DNA of 34,316 nt from NCBI GenBank assembly GCA_025351325.1, contig JANXWE010000196.1, forward strand, positions 1-34,316, written 5' to 3'. The DNA comes from Fimbriiglobus sp. Lineage in GTDB: Bacteria; Planctomycetota; Planctomycetia; Gemmatales; Gemmataceae. Position numbers and translations under genes: made by a program. Each line of letters begins with the position of its first letter. Position 1 is the first letter of the stretch. This document shows, one piece after another, positions 24,627 to 33,316 of the stretch. The notes under the pieces are model-generated. The model searched no databases. It was not told the origin of the DNA and was given only the letters and a program-made list of their open reading frames with translations.

Positions 24627-26540
24627 ATGCAACTGAACCTCCACGAAGTGCTGAACCGCTTGGCCGAAGAGGCGTTCCGTGCCGGACGGGCCGACTTGGC
24701 CGGCGACCTGTTGCGACAGGCCGTGCGCACGCCTCACCATCCGGCCGACGACGCGGAGCGTCTCTACACCGAAGCGATCCGACTTTTGAATGCCGACGAC
24801 CCGCGTGCGGCGGAGCCACTTCTGCGGCAGGCCTTACAACGGAGACCCGACGTTCCCGCCTGGCACGAAGCACTGGGGGTGATCTTCGCCAAACAATCCC
24901 GTTTCGGCGAAGCGGCCGCGACGTTCCGAGTGGCCGTGCGCCTAGCACCAACGTCCCCGCGTGGCTGGCACAATTTGGCGATGGCCCATCAAGACTTGCA
25001 GCAGTGGCCCGCTGCCGAAGCCGCCCTCCGCGAAGGGCTGAAGCACGATGACGGCACGACACCGACGCTGCACCTCGCCCTCATCCACGCGTGGAACGAA
25101 CTGAAGAAGAGTGCGGAAGCCATCGAACTGGCGCAAGCGGCTTCGCTGAAGTTCCCGACCAGCGCGGCCGTCTGGACGGCACTCGGAATTCTGCTGTCGA
25201 AGTCGAAGACCCCCGAAGAATCGATTGCGGCATTTCAACGTGCGGTGAAACTGGAGCCGACCGTGGCGGAGGCCCATTCCAACCTCGCGGCGGCGCTCGG
25301 CAAATTGAAGCGCTGGCCCGAAAGCGAAACGGCTTGCCTCGAAGCCATCCGCTTGAACCCGGCGCACGCCATGGCCTGGGGGAATTTGGGGAACTGCCTA
25401 CGCGATCAAGGGCGCTATTCGGAAGCGGAACCGGCCCTGCGGGAGACGCTCCGTTTGAACCCCACTGATGCCGATGCGGCTGGGAACTTGGCCCTGACGC
25501 TCGCCACCGTCGGGCAGCACACCGAGGGGTTGACCTGGTACGACCGCAGCTTGCAGTGGAAACCGGCGAACGCCGAAGTCCGATTCAATCGCTCGCTGAC
25601 CCGTCTCGCTCTGGGCGACTTCGAAAATGGCTGGCCGGACTACGAAACCCGCTGGGAGACCGAACAACTGCTGGGCAACAAGCGGACGTTTCCGGTGCCA
25701 CTTTGGGATGGTAGCTCTCTGACGGGCAAAACGATTTTGCTCCACTGCGAGCAGGGGGCCGGGGACACCATTCAATTCGTGCGGTTCGCCACCGTGCTGG
25801 CGGAACGAGGGGCCACGGTGCTGGTGCAGACCACGCCGGCACTGGCTACCTTACTGCGGACGGTGCCTGGAATCACCCGTGTGATTGATGAACCGCGTGC
25901 CGAAGTGACATTCCACTGTCACTCACCGTTGATGAGTCTACCGTACCGGTTGGGGGTGCGGGTGGAAACGATCCCGGCGCCGGTGCCGTACTTGGTGGCG
26001 CCCGTGGATTTGGTGGGAAAGTGGCGCGAGCGCCTCCGTTCGGTAACGGGGTTCAAAGTGGGCATCGCCTGGCAGGGGAACCCCAAACATATCGGCGACC
26101 GGTGGCGGTCGGTGCCGCTGGCTCAATTCGCACCGCTCGGGGAGATTCCCGGTGTGACGCTGTGCAGCTTGCAGATGGGGCCGGGCCAAGAACAACTTGA
26201 GGATTCCCCGATGCGGATTCTCGATCTGGGTTCCGAAATCACCGGCGACTTCGCCGACACGGGCGCGCTGATTGCCAACCTCGATTTGGTGATCGCCGTC
26301 GATACGTCGGTGGTGCATTTGGCCGGGGCACTCGGCCGACCGGTCTGGTCGGCCATCGCGTTCAATAGCGATTGGCGCTGGCTCAAAGGGCGCGACGACA
26401 CCCCGTGGTACCCGACGATGCGTTTGTTCCGCCAACGAAAGCTAGGGGATTGGGACGAGCTGTTCGCGCGGGTGGCATCTCAGTTGAGTTCCATCTCCAG
26501 AACCTCGCCGTCTCGAAACGCGGCCGTCGGTGGGTCGTAG
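24627..26540 (+). CDS. TPR protein with C-terminal GT9-like glycosyltransferase domain
   Basis: A 637-residue protein. Residues 1-340 are tandem TPR units, seen as repeated A..NLA and P....A patterns: AWHEALGVIFAKQSRFGEAAATF, GWHNLAMAHQDLQQWPAAE, AWGNLGNCLRDQGRYSEAEPAL and AAGNLALTLATVGQHTEGL among them. The remaining 290 residues are a heptosyltransferase-like GT-B domain: KTILLHCEQGAGDTIQFVRF, a Rossmann strand GATVLVQTTPAL, FKVGIAWQGNPKH, and near the end NLDLVIAVDTSVVHLAGALG, the typical donor-site text. Such proteins transfer sugars to lipid or protein acceptors; the TPR part may hold the partner. The ATG at 24627 is the first start in the frame and lacks a strong Shine-Dalgarno. The 3' end overlaps the convergent phosphoesterase gene by 61 bases. 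Confidence 0.88.
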   Translation: MQLNLHEVLNRLAEEAFRAGRADLAGDLLRQAVRTPHHPADDAERLYTEAIRLLNADDPRAAEPLLRQALQRRPDVPAWHEALGVIFAKQSRFGEAAATFRVAVRLAPTSPRGWHNLAMAHQDLQQWPAAEAALREGLKHDDGTTPTLHLALIHAWNELKKSAEAIELAQAASLKFPTSAAVWTALGILLSKSKTPEESIAAFQRAVKLEPTVAEAHSNLAAALGKLKRWPESETACLEAIRLNPAHAMAWGNLGNCLRDQGRYSEAEPALRETLRLNPTDADAAGNLALTLATVGQHTEGLTWYDRSLQWKPANAEVRFNRSLTRLALGDFENGWPDYETRWETEQLLGNKRTFPVPLWDGSSLTGKTILLHCEQGAGDTIQFVRFATVLAERGATVLVQTTPALATLLRTVPGITRVIDEPRAEVTFHCHSPLMSLPYRLGVRVETIPAPVPYLVAPVDLVGKWRERLRSVTGFKVGIAWQGNPKHIGDRWRSVPLAQFAPLGEIPGVTLCSLQMGPGQEQLEDSPMRILDLGSEITGDFADTGALIANLDLVIAVDTSVVHLAGALGRPVWSAIAFNSDWRWLKGRDDTPWYPTMRLFRQRKLGDWDELFARVASQLSSISRTSPSRNAAVGGS

Positions 26541-27370
26541 ACCCGGCGCGTCATTGTCAGGGTGCGTCCATCAATGTGGTAGCGATTGAAACAATAGCGG
26601 TGCTCTTGGGTAGCGCTGCCCGAGCAGATCACGGGGAACGGAATCGCTGCGGTCGGGGGCAACGCGAACGGCTTGTGAATGTGCCCGTGAACCCAGAGGC
26701 CGATGCCGCAATCCTCCGCGGCAGCGAGTGCGGACACATGGTCGCGCAAGCGATGGGAAGCTCGTTCAATGTTGCCGCGCGAATCGCGCAGCGGATAGTG
26801 CGTGACCAAAATACGCGGGCCTTCAGACAACCCGGCGCAGAGCGTTTGCAACCGAGCTAACTGCGCGGAACCGATGGTGCCACTGGCCCCGATGCCGAAG
26901 CCCTGATAGCTGCTGTTCACGCCGATGAGCCAAACGGTGCCGACGCGGCGGGCGAACGGGTACATGTGGTCATCGACTCGAATTCCCGTCTGCCAGGGGG
27001 CGAAGGCCCGCTCGAACCCGCCGGCACGTTCGGCGTGCTTGGTGTAGTAGTCGTGGTTACCGGGCACGGCGAAGCCGGGCGGCAATGTGTTATCCGTCAC
27101 ACCGAGGCGTTCGGCCGCGTTGGCGAACTCACGGGGCAGGGCCAGCATGGTAGCATCGCCGCTGAAGAGCAACGCATCGGGCGGAGTCCGGCGGATGTCG
27201 GCGAGCATGGCTTCGACCACCGCGTTCGCATGGCGGAACTTGTGGCCACGACCGAGCAGTTTCACATTCACCAGGCCGACGAGTTTCTTGCTGAAGAGAT
27301 CAGAAGCGCGCCAGCCGCGCAGGGCACCGGGGAAGTGAACATCACCGAAGTGGAGCAGATCGAGTGCCAT
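26480..27370 (-). CDS. Calcineurin-like metallophosphoesterase
   Basis: A 296-residue soluble enzyme with all metal-binding boxes of the calcineurin-like family: GDVH (Asp10, His12), GD (71-72), GNHD (104-107), THY (His191) and GHIH (229-232). It would bind two metal ions and hydrolyse a phosphomonoester or phosphodiester. LLFSGDATML, GFAVPGNHDYY and RILVTHYPLR are typical text. No signal peptide, so cytosolic. The last 20 codons are antisense to the end of the TPR-glycosyltransferase gene; both ends look genuine because the final GEVLEMELN closes a beta-strand. It is divergent from the dihaem cytochrome gene. The substrate is unknown. Confidence 0.9.
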   Translation of the reverse strand: MALDLLHFGDVHFPGALRGWRASDLFSKKLVGLVNVKLLGRGHKFRHANAVVEAMLADIRRTPPDALLFSGDATMLALPREFANAAERLGVTDNTLPPGFAVPGNHDYYTKHAERAGGFERAFAPWQTGIRVDDHMYPFARRVGTVWLIGVNSSYQGFGIGASGTIGSAQLARLQTLCAGLSEGPRILVTHYPLRDSRGNIERASHRLRDHVSALAAAEDCGIGLWVHGHIHKPFALPPTAAIPFPVICSGSATQEHRYCFNRYHIDGRTLTMTRRVYDPPTAAFRDGEVLEMELN

Positions 27371-27480
27371 TGTGTTAAGCTATCAATCTGGGGTGTCCGA
27401 CATCCAAGAGTTATTTTCGGCTCGAAAATTCCGGCATCGAGACTGCACTCCGACGATTGGTAGGGCGAGGTTACGCTGAT

Positions 27481-28425
27481 ATGAAACTCTTGCTCGGCTG
27501 GACTGCAATTCTGATCGGGGTTCTGTGGTTCTTCACATCTGCGACGCCGAGCAATCGCACGATCCAACGGCCCGTTTCGACTCGGGATCAACGCCCGCCC
27601 CGCGCCGTAGGGATGCCGGGCGAAACCGGGTTGCTGCTGGAACCGCCGGTCGATCTGTCCCGATTCAGCCGGGACGACTTTCTGAAATTCAGTGCGACCG
27701 TGGGCCGCGATAAGATCGGCAAAGGGTGGACGTCGGGTGTCACCGCCCTCGCCCCGCACGCCCGTGCGGATGTCTGCGGACTCACCGAACCCGAAGTGAA
27801 AGAGTACATGCTGCGCGTGCGGGATCTGTTCGACCGCGGCGACTCGGTGCCCGTGTCCGATGTCGGCCTCATCAGCACCCAGGAAGACGTCATCCGCAAA
27901 CCGATGTTCAACCACGTCGCCGCGTTCTCGAATTCCACGGTGAACGTTTATCTGCTCGTCCAGACCATCATCGGCAACGGAGGTTGGTCGTATTTCTCGA
28001 TCGTGCAAGACCGTACCACGGAGCCGCCGTTGAATTACTTCGCCGAGATTCAAGGCAAAAACATTAAGTTCGAAGCCAAGAGTTGCTACCAATGCCACTC
28101 GTCCGGAGCACTCGCGATCCACCCCGTGCGAGCGGATCTCGTGAGCGATGCCCGACTGATGCAGGTCGTCAATCGCCACATCGCCGACCAACCCGTATCT
28201 CGTATGTTCTTTCCGAAGAACGATCCCCCTAAAGAATACGGACAACCGCTCGGGTTGAAAGCCTGCGCGAAGTGCCACCAAGACGACGGGGAACGGGCTC
28301 CGTTGTTCCAGGCTCACTCCCACTCCATCCGCGTGCTTGTCGATTTCGGATATATGCCTCCGAAACGCGAATTGGACGCGGGGGAACTCGCGGAACTCAA
28401 GACGTGGCTGAACCGGAAACCTTGA
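27481..28425 (+). CDS. Dihaem cytochrome c-like periplasmic protein
   Basis: A 314-residue exported protein. The ATG at 27481 begins directly before a hydrophobic signal or anchor (MKLLLGWTAILIGVLWFFTS); an upstream in-frame start would add only eight residues. Two c-type haem attachment motifs are present: CYQCH (202-206) and CAKCH (262-266). The second is followed by QDDGERAPLF and a late VDFGYMPPKRELDAGELAELKTWL stretch, in which the Met in GYMPP is the usual distal haem ligand of class I cytochromes. The first 190 residues are not recognised. It resembles cytochromes with planctomycete-type PSCyt modules, but I cannot assign the exact family. The SDR gene follows 23 bases later. Confidence 0.8.
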   Translation: MKLLLGWTAILIGVLWFFTSATPSNRTIQRPVSTRDQRPPRAVGMPGETGLLLEPPVDLSRFSRDDFLKFSATVGRDKIGKGWTSGVTALAPHARADVCGLTEPEVKEYMLRVRDLFDRGDSVPVSDVGLISTQEDVIRKPMFNHVAAFSNSTVNVYLLVQTIIGNGGWSYFSIVQDRTTEPPLNYFAEIQGKNIKFEAKSCYQCHSSGALAIHPVRADLVSDARLMQVVNRHIADQPVSRMFFPKNDPPKEYGQPLGLKACAKCHQDDGERAPLFQAHSHSIRVLVDFGYMPPKRELDAGELAELKTWLNRKP

Positions 28426-28448
28426 ATCCTCCCCACTCGGGTTGCCCC

Positions 28449-29204
<756 letters not shown>

Positions 29205-29278
29205 TACTCGATGGTGGAAGGGGTGAGCAAAATGTTTCTGGCAGGCCGAGACATGTTGAACTACCGGCATTTTGTGAT

Positions 29279-29429
29279 TTGTTGGAGTTCAACATTTAGG
29301 TTGCAACACCTTGGCCGCAGAGTGTCGATCATTTAGGTCGGGCCGAGTCGGCGAAGCCCGACCCTCGTCGACGTCGGAACCTCGAAGACTCGTTCCGACT
29401 AGGACAACCTAAAGGTTGAACTCCAACAA
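29279..29429. repeat. 151-bp element with 25-bp terminal inverted repeats
   Basis: The ends 29279-29303 and 29405-29429 are inverted copies matching at 24 of 25 bases. Inside are two perfect 8-bp stems: GGTCGGGC (29336-29343) with GCCCGACC (29356-29363), and GTCGGAAC (29373-29380) with GTTCCGAC (29392-29399). The right end also holds CAACCTAAAGGTTG, self-pairing around AA. There is no open reading frame inside. It fills most of the 254-base gap between the SDR and methyltransferase genes (29205-29458), whose remaining parts hold nothing I can name. It looks like a non-autonomous mobile element or a structured RNA; no target duplication was identified. Confidence 0.8.
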
Positions 29430-29458
29430 GAATAAACATCACTGCCAATCCGGAAAGC

Positions 29459-30235
29459 ATGGTCATGACGCCCGCGACACGCGACCGGATTCAATCCGAG
29501 CAACACTTCCACGACCGGCAGGCGGCGGAGCGTGGCGAGAGCTTCCGCGTGGGTCGGGCCGAGCTGCGCTTCGACGACGACCTGTTCCTGAACCACGAGA
29601 CGTGGATCCGGCCGGCGTTCGCGCAGCTCGGTGACGTTCGCGGCAAAGCCATCCTCGACTACGGCTGCGGACACGGCATGGCGGCGGTGGTGCTCGCCCG
29701 CGCCGGTGCCCGTGTCAGCGCGTTGGACCTATCCCCTGGTTACATTGCCGAAGCCGGCGAGCGGGCCGCAGCCAACGGGGTAACGATCGATTTCCGGGTC
29801 GCCGATGCGGAGCAGTTGCCCTACGCCGATGGCAGTTTCGATGCCGTGTGGGGCAATGCGATTCTGCACCACCTCGATTTGAACCGGGCCGGTGCCGAGT
29901 TACAGCGCGTGCTGAAACCCGGCGGCGTCGCGATCTTTTGCGAACCGTGGGGCGGCAACCCGCTCTTGAGTTTCGCCCGGCGTCGGCTGCCTTACCCGGG
30001 TAAAGAACGCACGCCCGACGAGCGGCCGCTTACCCGGGGCGATCTGGCTCCGCTGCGTGCGCACTTCCCAAAACTCCGCTGGAGTGGCCACCAACTGTTC
30101 GGCATGATCCGCCGGGTCGTGAAGTCGCGTTGGCTTTTGGTACCGGCCGATTTCGCGGATCGAGTCGCATTCACGGTCTGTCCGCCGCTGGAAAATCTCG
30201 GACGGTATGTGGTGCTCGTTCTGCCGAAGGTGTAA
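29459..30235 (+). CDS. SAM-dependent methyltransferase (Methyltransf_11 type)
   Basis: A 258-residue cytosolic class I methyltransferase. Motif I ILDYGCGHGMAAVVLARAGA (about 62-81), the acidic loop ending strand 2 (VSALDLSP), DAEQLPYADGSFDAVWGNA and ILHHLDL are typical of the UbiE/Methyltransf_11 family, and LKPGGVAIFCEPWGG is the post-motif strand. After the core come about 90 residues with basic helices (SFARRRLPYPGKERTP), which may determine the acceptor. The substrate is unknown; neither quinone nor lipid synthesis genes are adjacent. The start is at 29459 (GTC-ATG could also start at 29465). It is preceded by the 151-bp element and followed after 11 bases by the HhH gene. Confidence 0.88.
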   Translation: MVMTPATRDRIQSEQHFHDRQAAERGESFRVGRAELRFDDDLFLNHETWIRPAFAQLGDVRGKAILDYGCGHGMAAVVLARAGARVSALDLSPGYIAEAGERAAANGVTIDFRVADAEQLPYADGSFDAVWGNAILHHLDLNRAGAELQRVLKPGGVAIFCEPWGGNPLLSFARRRLPYPGKERTPDERPLTRGDLAPLRAHFPKLRWSGHQLFGMIRRVVKSRWLLVPADFADRVAFTVCPPLENLGRYVVLVLPKV

Positions 30236-30246
30236 GATCGACACCT

Positions 30247-30906
30247 ATGGCCACGGCTCCTGCTAATTCGCCGCTACCAACTTCACGGATGCCCCAATCC
30301 CGTTCGGCACAAAGTGCGCTCGCGGTTCTCGTGTTGGTCACCGGCCTGTTCGCCACGTACCGCCTTTATTTTCCGAGTTCGGCGGCGCATCCGACCGAAG
30401 ACGGCGCACCCCGTCGGCAGATCGACCTGAACCGGGCCGACCGCCAAGAACTGCTGCAAATTCCCGGGCTGGGGCCGAGCAATGCCGATGCGATCTTGGC
30501 TTACCGGGCGGAACGCGGGCCGTTCGAAACCTTGGATGATTTGACCCACGTCCACGGCATGGGGCCGAAGACCACCGAGAAGGTGAAGCCCTGGCTCAAC
30601 CTCAGCCCCGTCGGCGATGAACCATTGGAACGGTTGGAACGCAAGCCCGTGGCGATCCCTTCGGCGGTACCGACACCGGGGAAAGCGGGCAAGATTTCGG
30701 CGACGGATGCGAAGATCGATCTGAACGCCGGGACGGAGGCGGACTTCCTGCGCCTGCCCGGGATCGGGCCGACGTTGGCTGCGCGGATCGTGCTTTACCG
30801 GGCGAACAAGGCCTTTGCCAGCTTGGACGACTTGCGCAAGGTCAAAGGCATCGGCGCTAAGACGCTCGATGCCATCCGACCGTTTCTGGCGGTGAACCCG
30901 AAGTGA
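30247..30906 (+). CDS. ComEA-like membrane protein with two helix-hairpin-helix domains
   Basis: A 219-residue protein. One TM helix (SALAVLVLVTGLFATYRLYF, about 23-42) anchors it, and the rest should be periplasmic. Two ComEA-type HhH modules follow: residues about 59-115 (IDLNRADRQELLQIPGLGPSNADAIL in two pieces, FETLDDLTHVHGMGPKT) and about 158-215 (IDLNAGTEADFLRLPGIGP, FASLDDLRKVKGIGAKT). ComEA binds incoming double-stranded DNA during transformation, usually with one HhH domain at the C-terminus; here it is doubled. No comEC is present. The ATG at 30247 is chosen over an upstream in-frame start inside the methyltransferase gene. The stop lies 3 bases from the convergent DUF3500 gene. Confidence 0.88.
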   Translation: MATAPANSPLPTSRMPQSRSAQSALAVLVLVTGLFATYRLYFPSSAAHPTEDGAPRRQIDLNRADRQELLQIPGLGPSNADAILAYRAERGPFETLDDLTHVHGMGPKTTEKVKPWLNLSPVGDEPLERLERKPVAIPSAVPTPGKAGKISATDAKIDLNAGTEADFLRLPGIGPTLAARIVLYRANKAFASLDDLRKVKGIGAKTLDAIRPFLAVNPK

Positions 30907-30909
30907 ATC

Positions 30910-31944
30910 TCACCCGAGTTTCGAGCTGATGTTCACGAAGGTGTGGACGTGCGGGAGTGCCCGGAAGCTCCAGACGAAACCGGGGCCTTCGAGCCGCCAA
31001 AACGTCCATGGCTCTTTGGCCGTCGGTTGCCCTTCTTGGTAGAAGGCCAAGCTCAATTTCTCAAAGCCGCCGTTGGCCTTGATGATCTCCATCACCTCGT
31101 CGCCGTCTTCTTTGCGGTACGGGGAGACCAATTCTTTCATCACCGTTTGCGTCAACTCTTGCTGGTCTTTGCTCAAGGTGCTGTAGGCGACACCCGCGAG
31201 CTTGGCATCCTTCGCGGGCAGTTTCACCGAAGCGACTCCATCGACCCATTTGCCGGGGAGCACGCCGACTTTCTTCTGAGCGTCGTTCAACGAGCCGAAG
31301 ATCTCCCCGACCATCTTGGTTTGATACTGGAAGACGTTCTTCGCGGAAAACCCGTTCGGGCTGTGCCCGTAATAAAGTGGCCCGCCGAACGCCGTGCTTT
31401 CTTCCGAATCACCGTCGCAACGCAACGTGATGTGGTGCCCGGCGAACACCAAAGAGAATTTCTTGCCCTCGACCGGTTCACCGTAGATCACCGCACCGAT
31501 GCTCTCGAAGTTCCCGCTGTCATCGAAGCCCTTCTTGCGGCTCAGTCGTTCGTAGCCTTCGTCGCCGTTGCAGAGCGACTTGAAGATCGTGTGCAGCAGT
31601 TCGACCTGCTTCTTGTCGTACTGCTCGCCGACGACCGATTTGCCAACCGGGGCGTTGTGTGTCCCGAGTCGGGCAGCGGTGTTCCACGGCAACACGAGTT
31701 GCTTGCGTTGATCGGCGCCCATGGATCGGAACAGGTCGAACACCAAGCTCTCGGCTTCGGCCTGTTTCTTCATGCGGGCGGCCCGAGCGAGGGCCAACGG
31801 CGACAGGGGACTGCTCGGCGGGAGGACCGCACCGATGGCCAGTGCGGCGGCCGATGCCCCGAGGACGCGGAGGAAGTCCCGGCGGCCGAAACCGTTGGGG
31901 TCACCGGAACAGTCCGGACAATCGGGGGCGAGAGGCTTGGCCAT
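30910..31944 (-). CDS. Tat-exported DUF3500 protein
   Basis: A 344-residue exported protein. A twin-arginine signal (GRRDFLRVLGASAAALAIGA, about residues 20-39) sends it folded to the periplasm. The four N-terminal cysteine/aspartate residues before it (PDCPDCSGDP) are unusual for a Tat leader. The DUF3500 body has QRKQLVLPWN, the long central region and VFAGHHITLRCDGD, the histidine-rich box typical of the family; the function is unknown. FRALPHVHTFVNISSKLG closes the protein. The ATG at 31944 has GGAG 6 bases upstream; a TTG at 31956 in frame is less likely. It ends 3 bases from the convergent HhH gene. Confidence 0.88.
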   Translation of the reverse strand: MAKPLAPDCPDCSGDPNGFGRRDFLRVLGASAAALAIGAVLPPSSPLSPLALARAARMKKQAEAESLVFDLFRSMGADQRKQLVLPWNTAARLGTHNAPVGKSVVGEQYDKKQVELLHTIFKSLCNGDEGYERLSRKKGFDDSGNFESIGAVIYGEPVEGKKFSLVFAGHHITLRCDGDSEESTAFGGPLYYGHSPNGFSAKNVFQYQTKMVGEIFGSLNDAQKKVGVLPGKWVDGVASVKLPAKDAKLAGVAYSTLSKDQQELTQTVMKELVSPYRKEDGDEVMEIIKANGGFEKLSLAFYQEGQPTAKEPWTFWRLEGPGFVWSFRALPHVHTFVNISSKLG

Positions 31945-32045
31945 AATCGGCTCCAAGAGACAGGAGGCGGAAGGCGAACAGATTTTCTGCCGTCATCCAC
32001 CACGTTAACATCTTGCGAGTTCAACATGAACGATTATCGAGGAGA

Positions 32046-32092
32046 ATTCTACTTTCCGACATTATCCCCCACCCCTCTGTGGAAAGTAGAAT
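32046..32092. repeat. Inverted repeat between the two minus-strand export genes
   Basis: ATTCTACTTTCC (32046-32057) and GGAAAGTAGAAT (32081-32092) are perfect 12-bp inverted arms around a C-rich 23-base loop. It stands about 140 bases downstream of the secreted-protein stop at 32233 and about 100 bases upstream of the DUF3500 ATG. It may be a terminator for the former or a leader structure for the latter. The rest of the gap 31945-32232 is AT-richer than average and shows no gene. Confidence 0.6.
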
Positions 32093-32232
32093 CCGCAAAT
32101 AAAGCAGAAGCAAGTGAATCGGGGCATAATTTGCGCGTTTGAGAGTGGGATTGCGTCGCCGTCCCTGGGCTTCAGGTACCGTGAAGTAAAACTCAAAGAA
32201 GTTCAACTCTCCCCGAGCGTGATGAGAATCCG

Positions 32233-33018
32233 TCACTGGTTCAGTTTCATCTCGGTCGAGACGATCTGAACACTGACCGGGCCTTTTTCAGGTGTTTTCG
32301 TGATATGAGCTATTGCAATGACGTGATACAGCGTGTGTCCGGGAAATGCCAAATTCGAGTGTGCGCCCCAACGGTCAGGAAATGGAAATCCGAACAAAGC
32401 GATCGGACCCCAACTGTTCGGACGCGGAAACCCGAACGCAGCCCCAGTGGAGTCGACGACACCGCCTGGGACGGGCAAACAGTACAATGCGAAATTGGCG
32501 TCGATGGCAGAATCGAAATCAATCCCCTTCGGGGATGGAGCGCGGCCCGCCCCGATCATGACTCCGTTGGCATCGCGGACGGGCTTGCCGTCCGCCCAAG
32601 TCAAGAGCATCTCCGGGGCGGGGAGCGGCCCGATAATGTTGGCAGGAATCTCGATGAACTGTGCGGCTGTTGTGACCGTCTGAACCAAGGCTCCATTTTT
32701 AACATTGTGAAAGACCCATACTGTGTAGGAACCTTTTGGCAGTGGTTGGCTGGTCACAGTCCACATCCCAAGATTTGGAACACAACTTGTGACGACTACA
32801 AATTTTGAGCCTGGAGAGTTTTCGACAATATAGAGTCGCAAATCGACGGTCGCCCAGCCGGGATTTGCTCCATAAACTCCGATTCCCGTGACCGATCCGT
32901 TGTCGTTGACGGCGAAAGGAACCACCGTAATACTGGCTTGCGGCGCCGGGAGTTCCTGTGCGGGCAACAGGGAAGCCAACACCAGGACAATCCATCCACC
33001 GGCGGAAAAGCGGAGCAT
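32233..33018 (-). CDS. Secreted hypothetical protein
   Basis: A 261-residue protein. The ATG at 33018 is chosen because AGGA lies 8-11 bases upstream and the signal peptide begins at once (MLRFSAGGWIVLVLASLLPAQE). The mature part has a beta-sandwich-like first half: ITVVPFAVNDNGSVTGIGVYG, ATVDLRLYIVE, KFVVVTSCVPN, GSYTVWVFHNVKNG, then VQTVTTAAQFIEIPA. The second half (DFDSAIDANFALYCLPVPGG...HTLYHVIAIAHITKTPE) includes Phe/Pro-rich segments. I do not recognise a family. Base composition is lower in GC than the neighbours. The C-terminal INTERFACE resembles none of the known planctomycete cytochrome or sorting motifs. It stands alone between two structured gaps. Confidence 0.7.
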   Translation of the reverse strand: MLRFSAGGWIVLVLASLLPAQELPAPQASITVVPFAVNDNGSVTGIGVYGANPGWATVDLRLYIVENSPGSKFVVVTSCVPNLGMWTVTSQPLPKGSYTVWVFHNVKNGALVQTVTTAAQFIEIPANIIGPLPAPEMLLTWADGKPVRDANGVMIGAGRAPSPKGIDFDSAIDANFALYCLPVPGGVVDSTGAAFGFPRPNSWGPIALFGFPFPDRWGAHSNLAFPGHTLYHVIAIAHITKTPEKGPVSVQIVSTEMKLNQ

Positions 33019-33123
33019 GATGAGTTCCTCGTAAATGATTTGAGGATGGTAATCCAATGCTTTGTTAAAGTCTAATGTTAAATTCCAGAATGTGATAGCC
33101 GTGTACCAACAATGGCATTCTTC

Positions 33124-33240
33124 GCTCCGACGGAGCGGCCGATTTTAGCCAAGCCCGGGAGGGCCTGGTCTCGGACGGACTGTTCTTAGCTCCGAAGGAG
33201 TGCTCGGTACTGCATCAAGACTCCGACGGCTCGCCCCACC
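33124..33240. repeat. Hairpin-chain intergenic repeat upstream of the sigma factor
   Basis: GCTCCG-A-CGGAGC (33124-33136) begins a chain of short hairpins: GCCC-GGGA-GGGC at about 33153-33164, and CTCC-GAA-GGAG near 33191. From memory, a GCTCCGACGGAGCGGCC start followed by TTTTAGCC is a frequent dispersed intergenic element in Gemmataceae. The whole gap 33019-33316 has no gene; the part 33019-33110 is AT-rich and may carry the promoter for the secreted protein on the minus strand, but I cannot define one. Confidence 0.5.
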
Positions 33241-33316
33241 ACTTCTTTTCCCAATTTCTCTTGTAGAACTCCGCCGTCGGTGGGCACCATATCCTTGACG
33301 CCACCGTGAGGCCCCT

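Noticed and set aside
30943-32142. 399-codon open frame on the + strand opposite the DUF3500 gene
   Set aside because: Antisense to a gene with a clear Tat signal and family motifs; no domain and no ribosome site.
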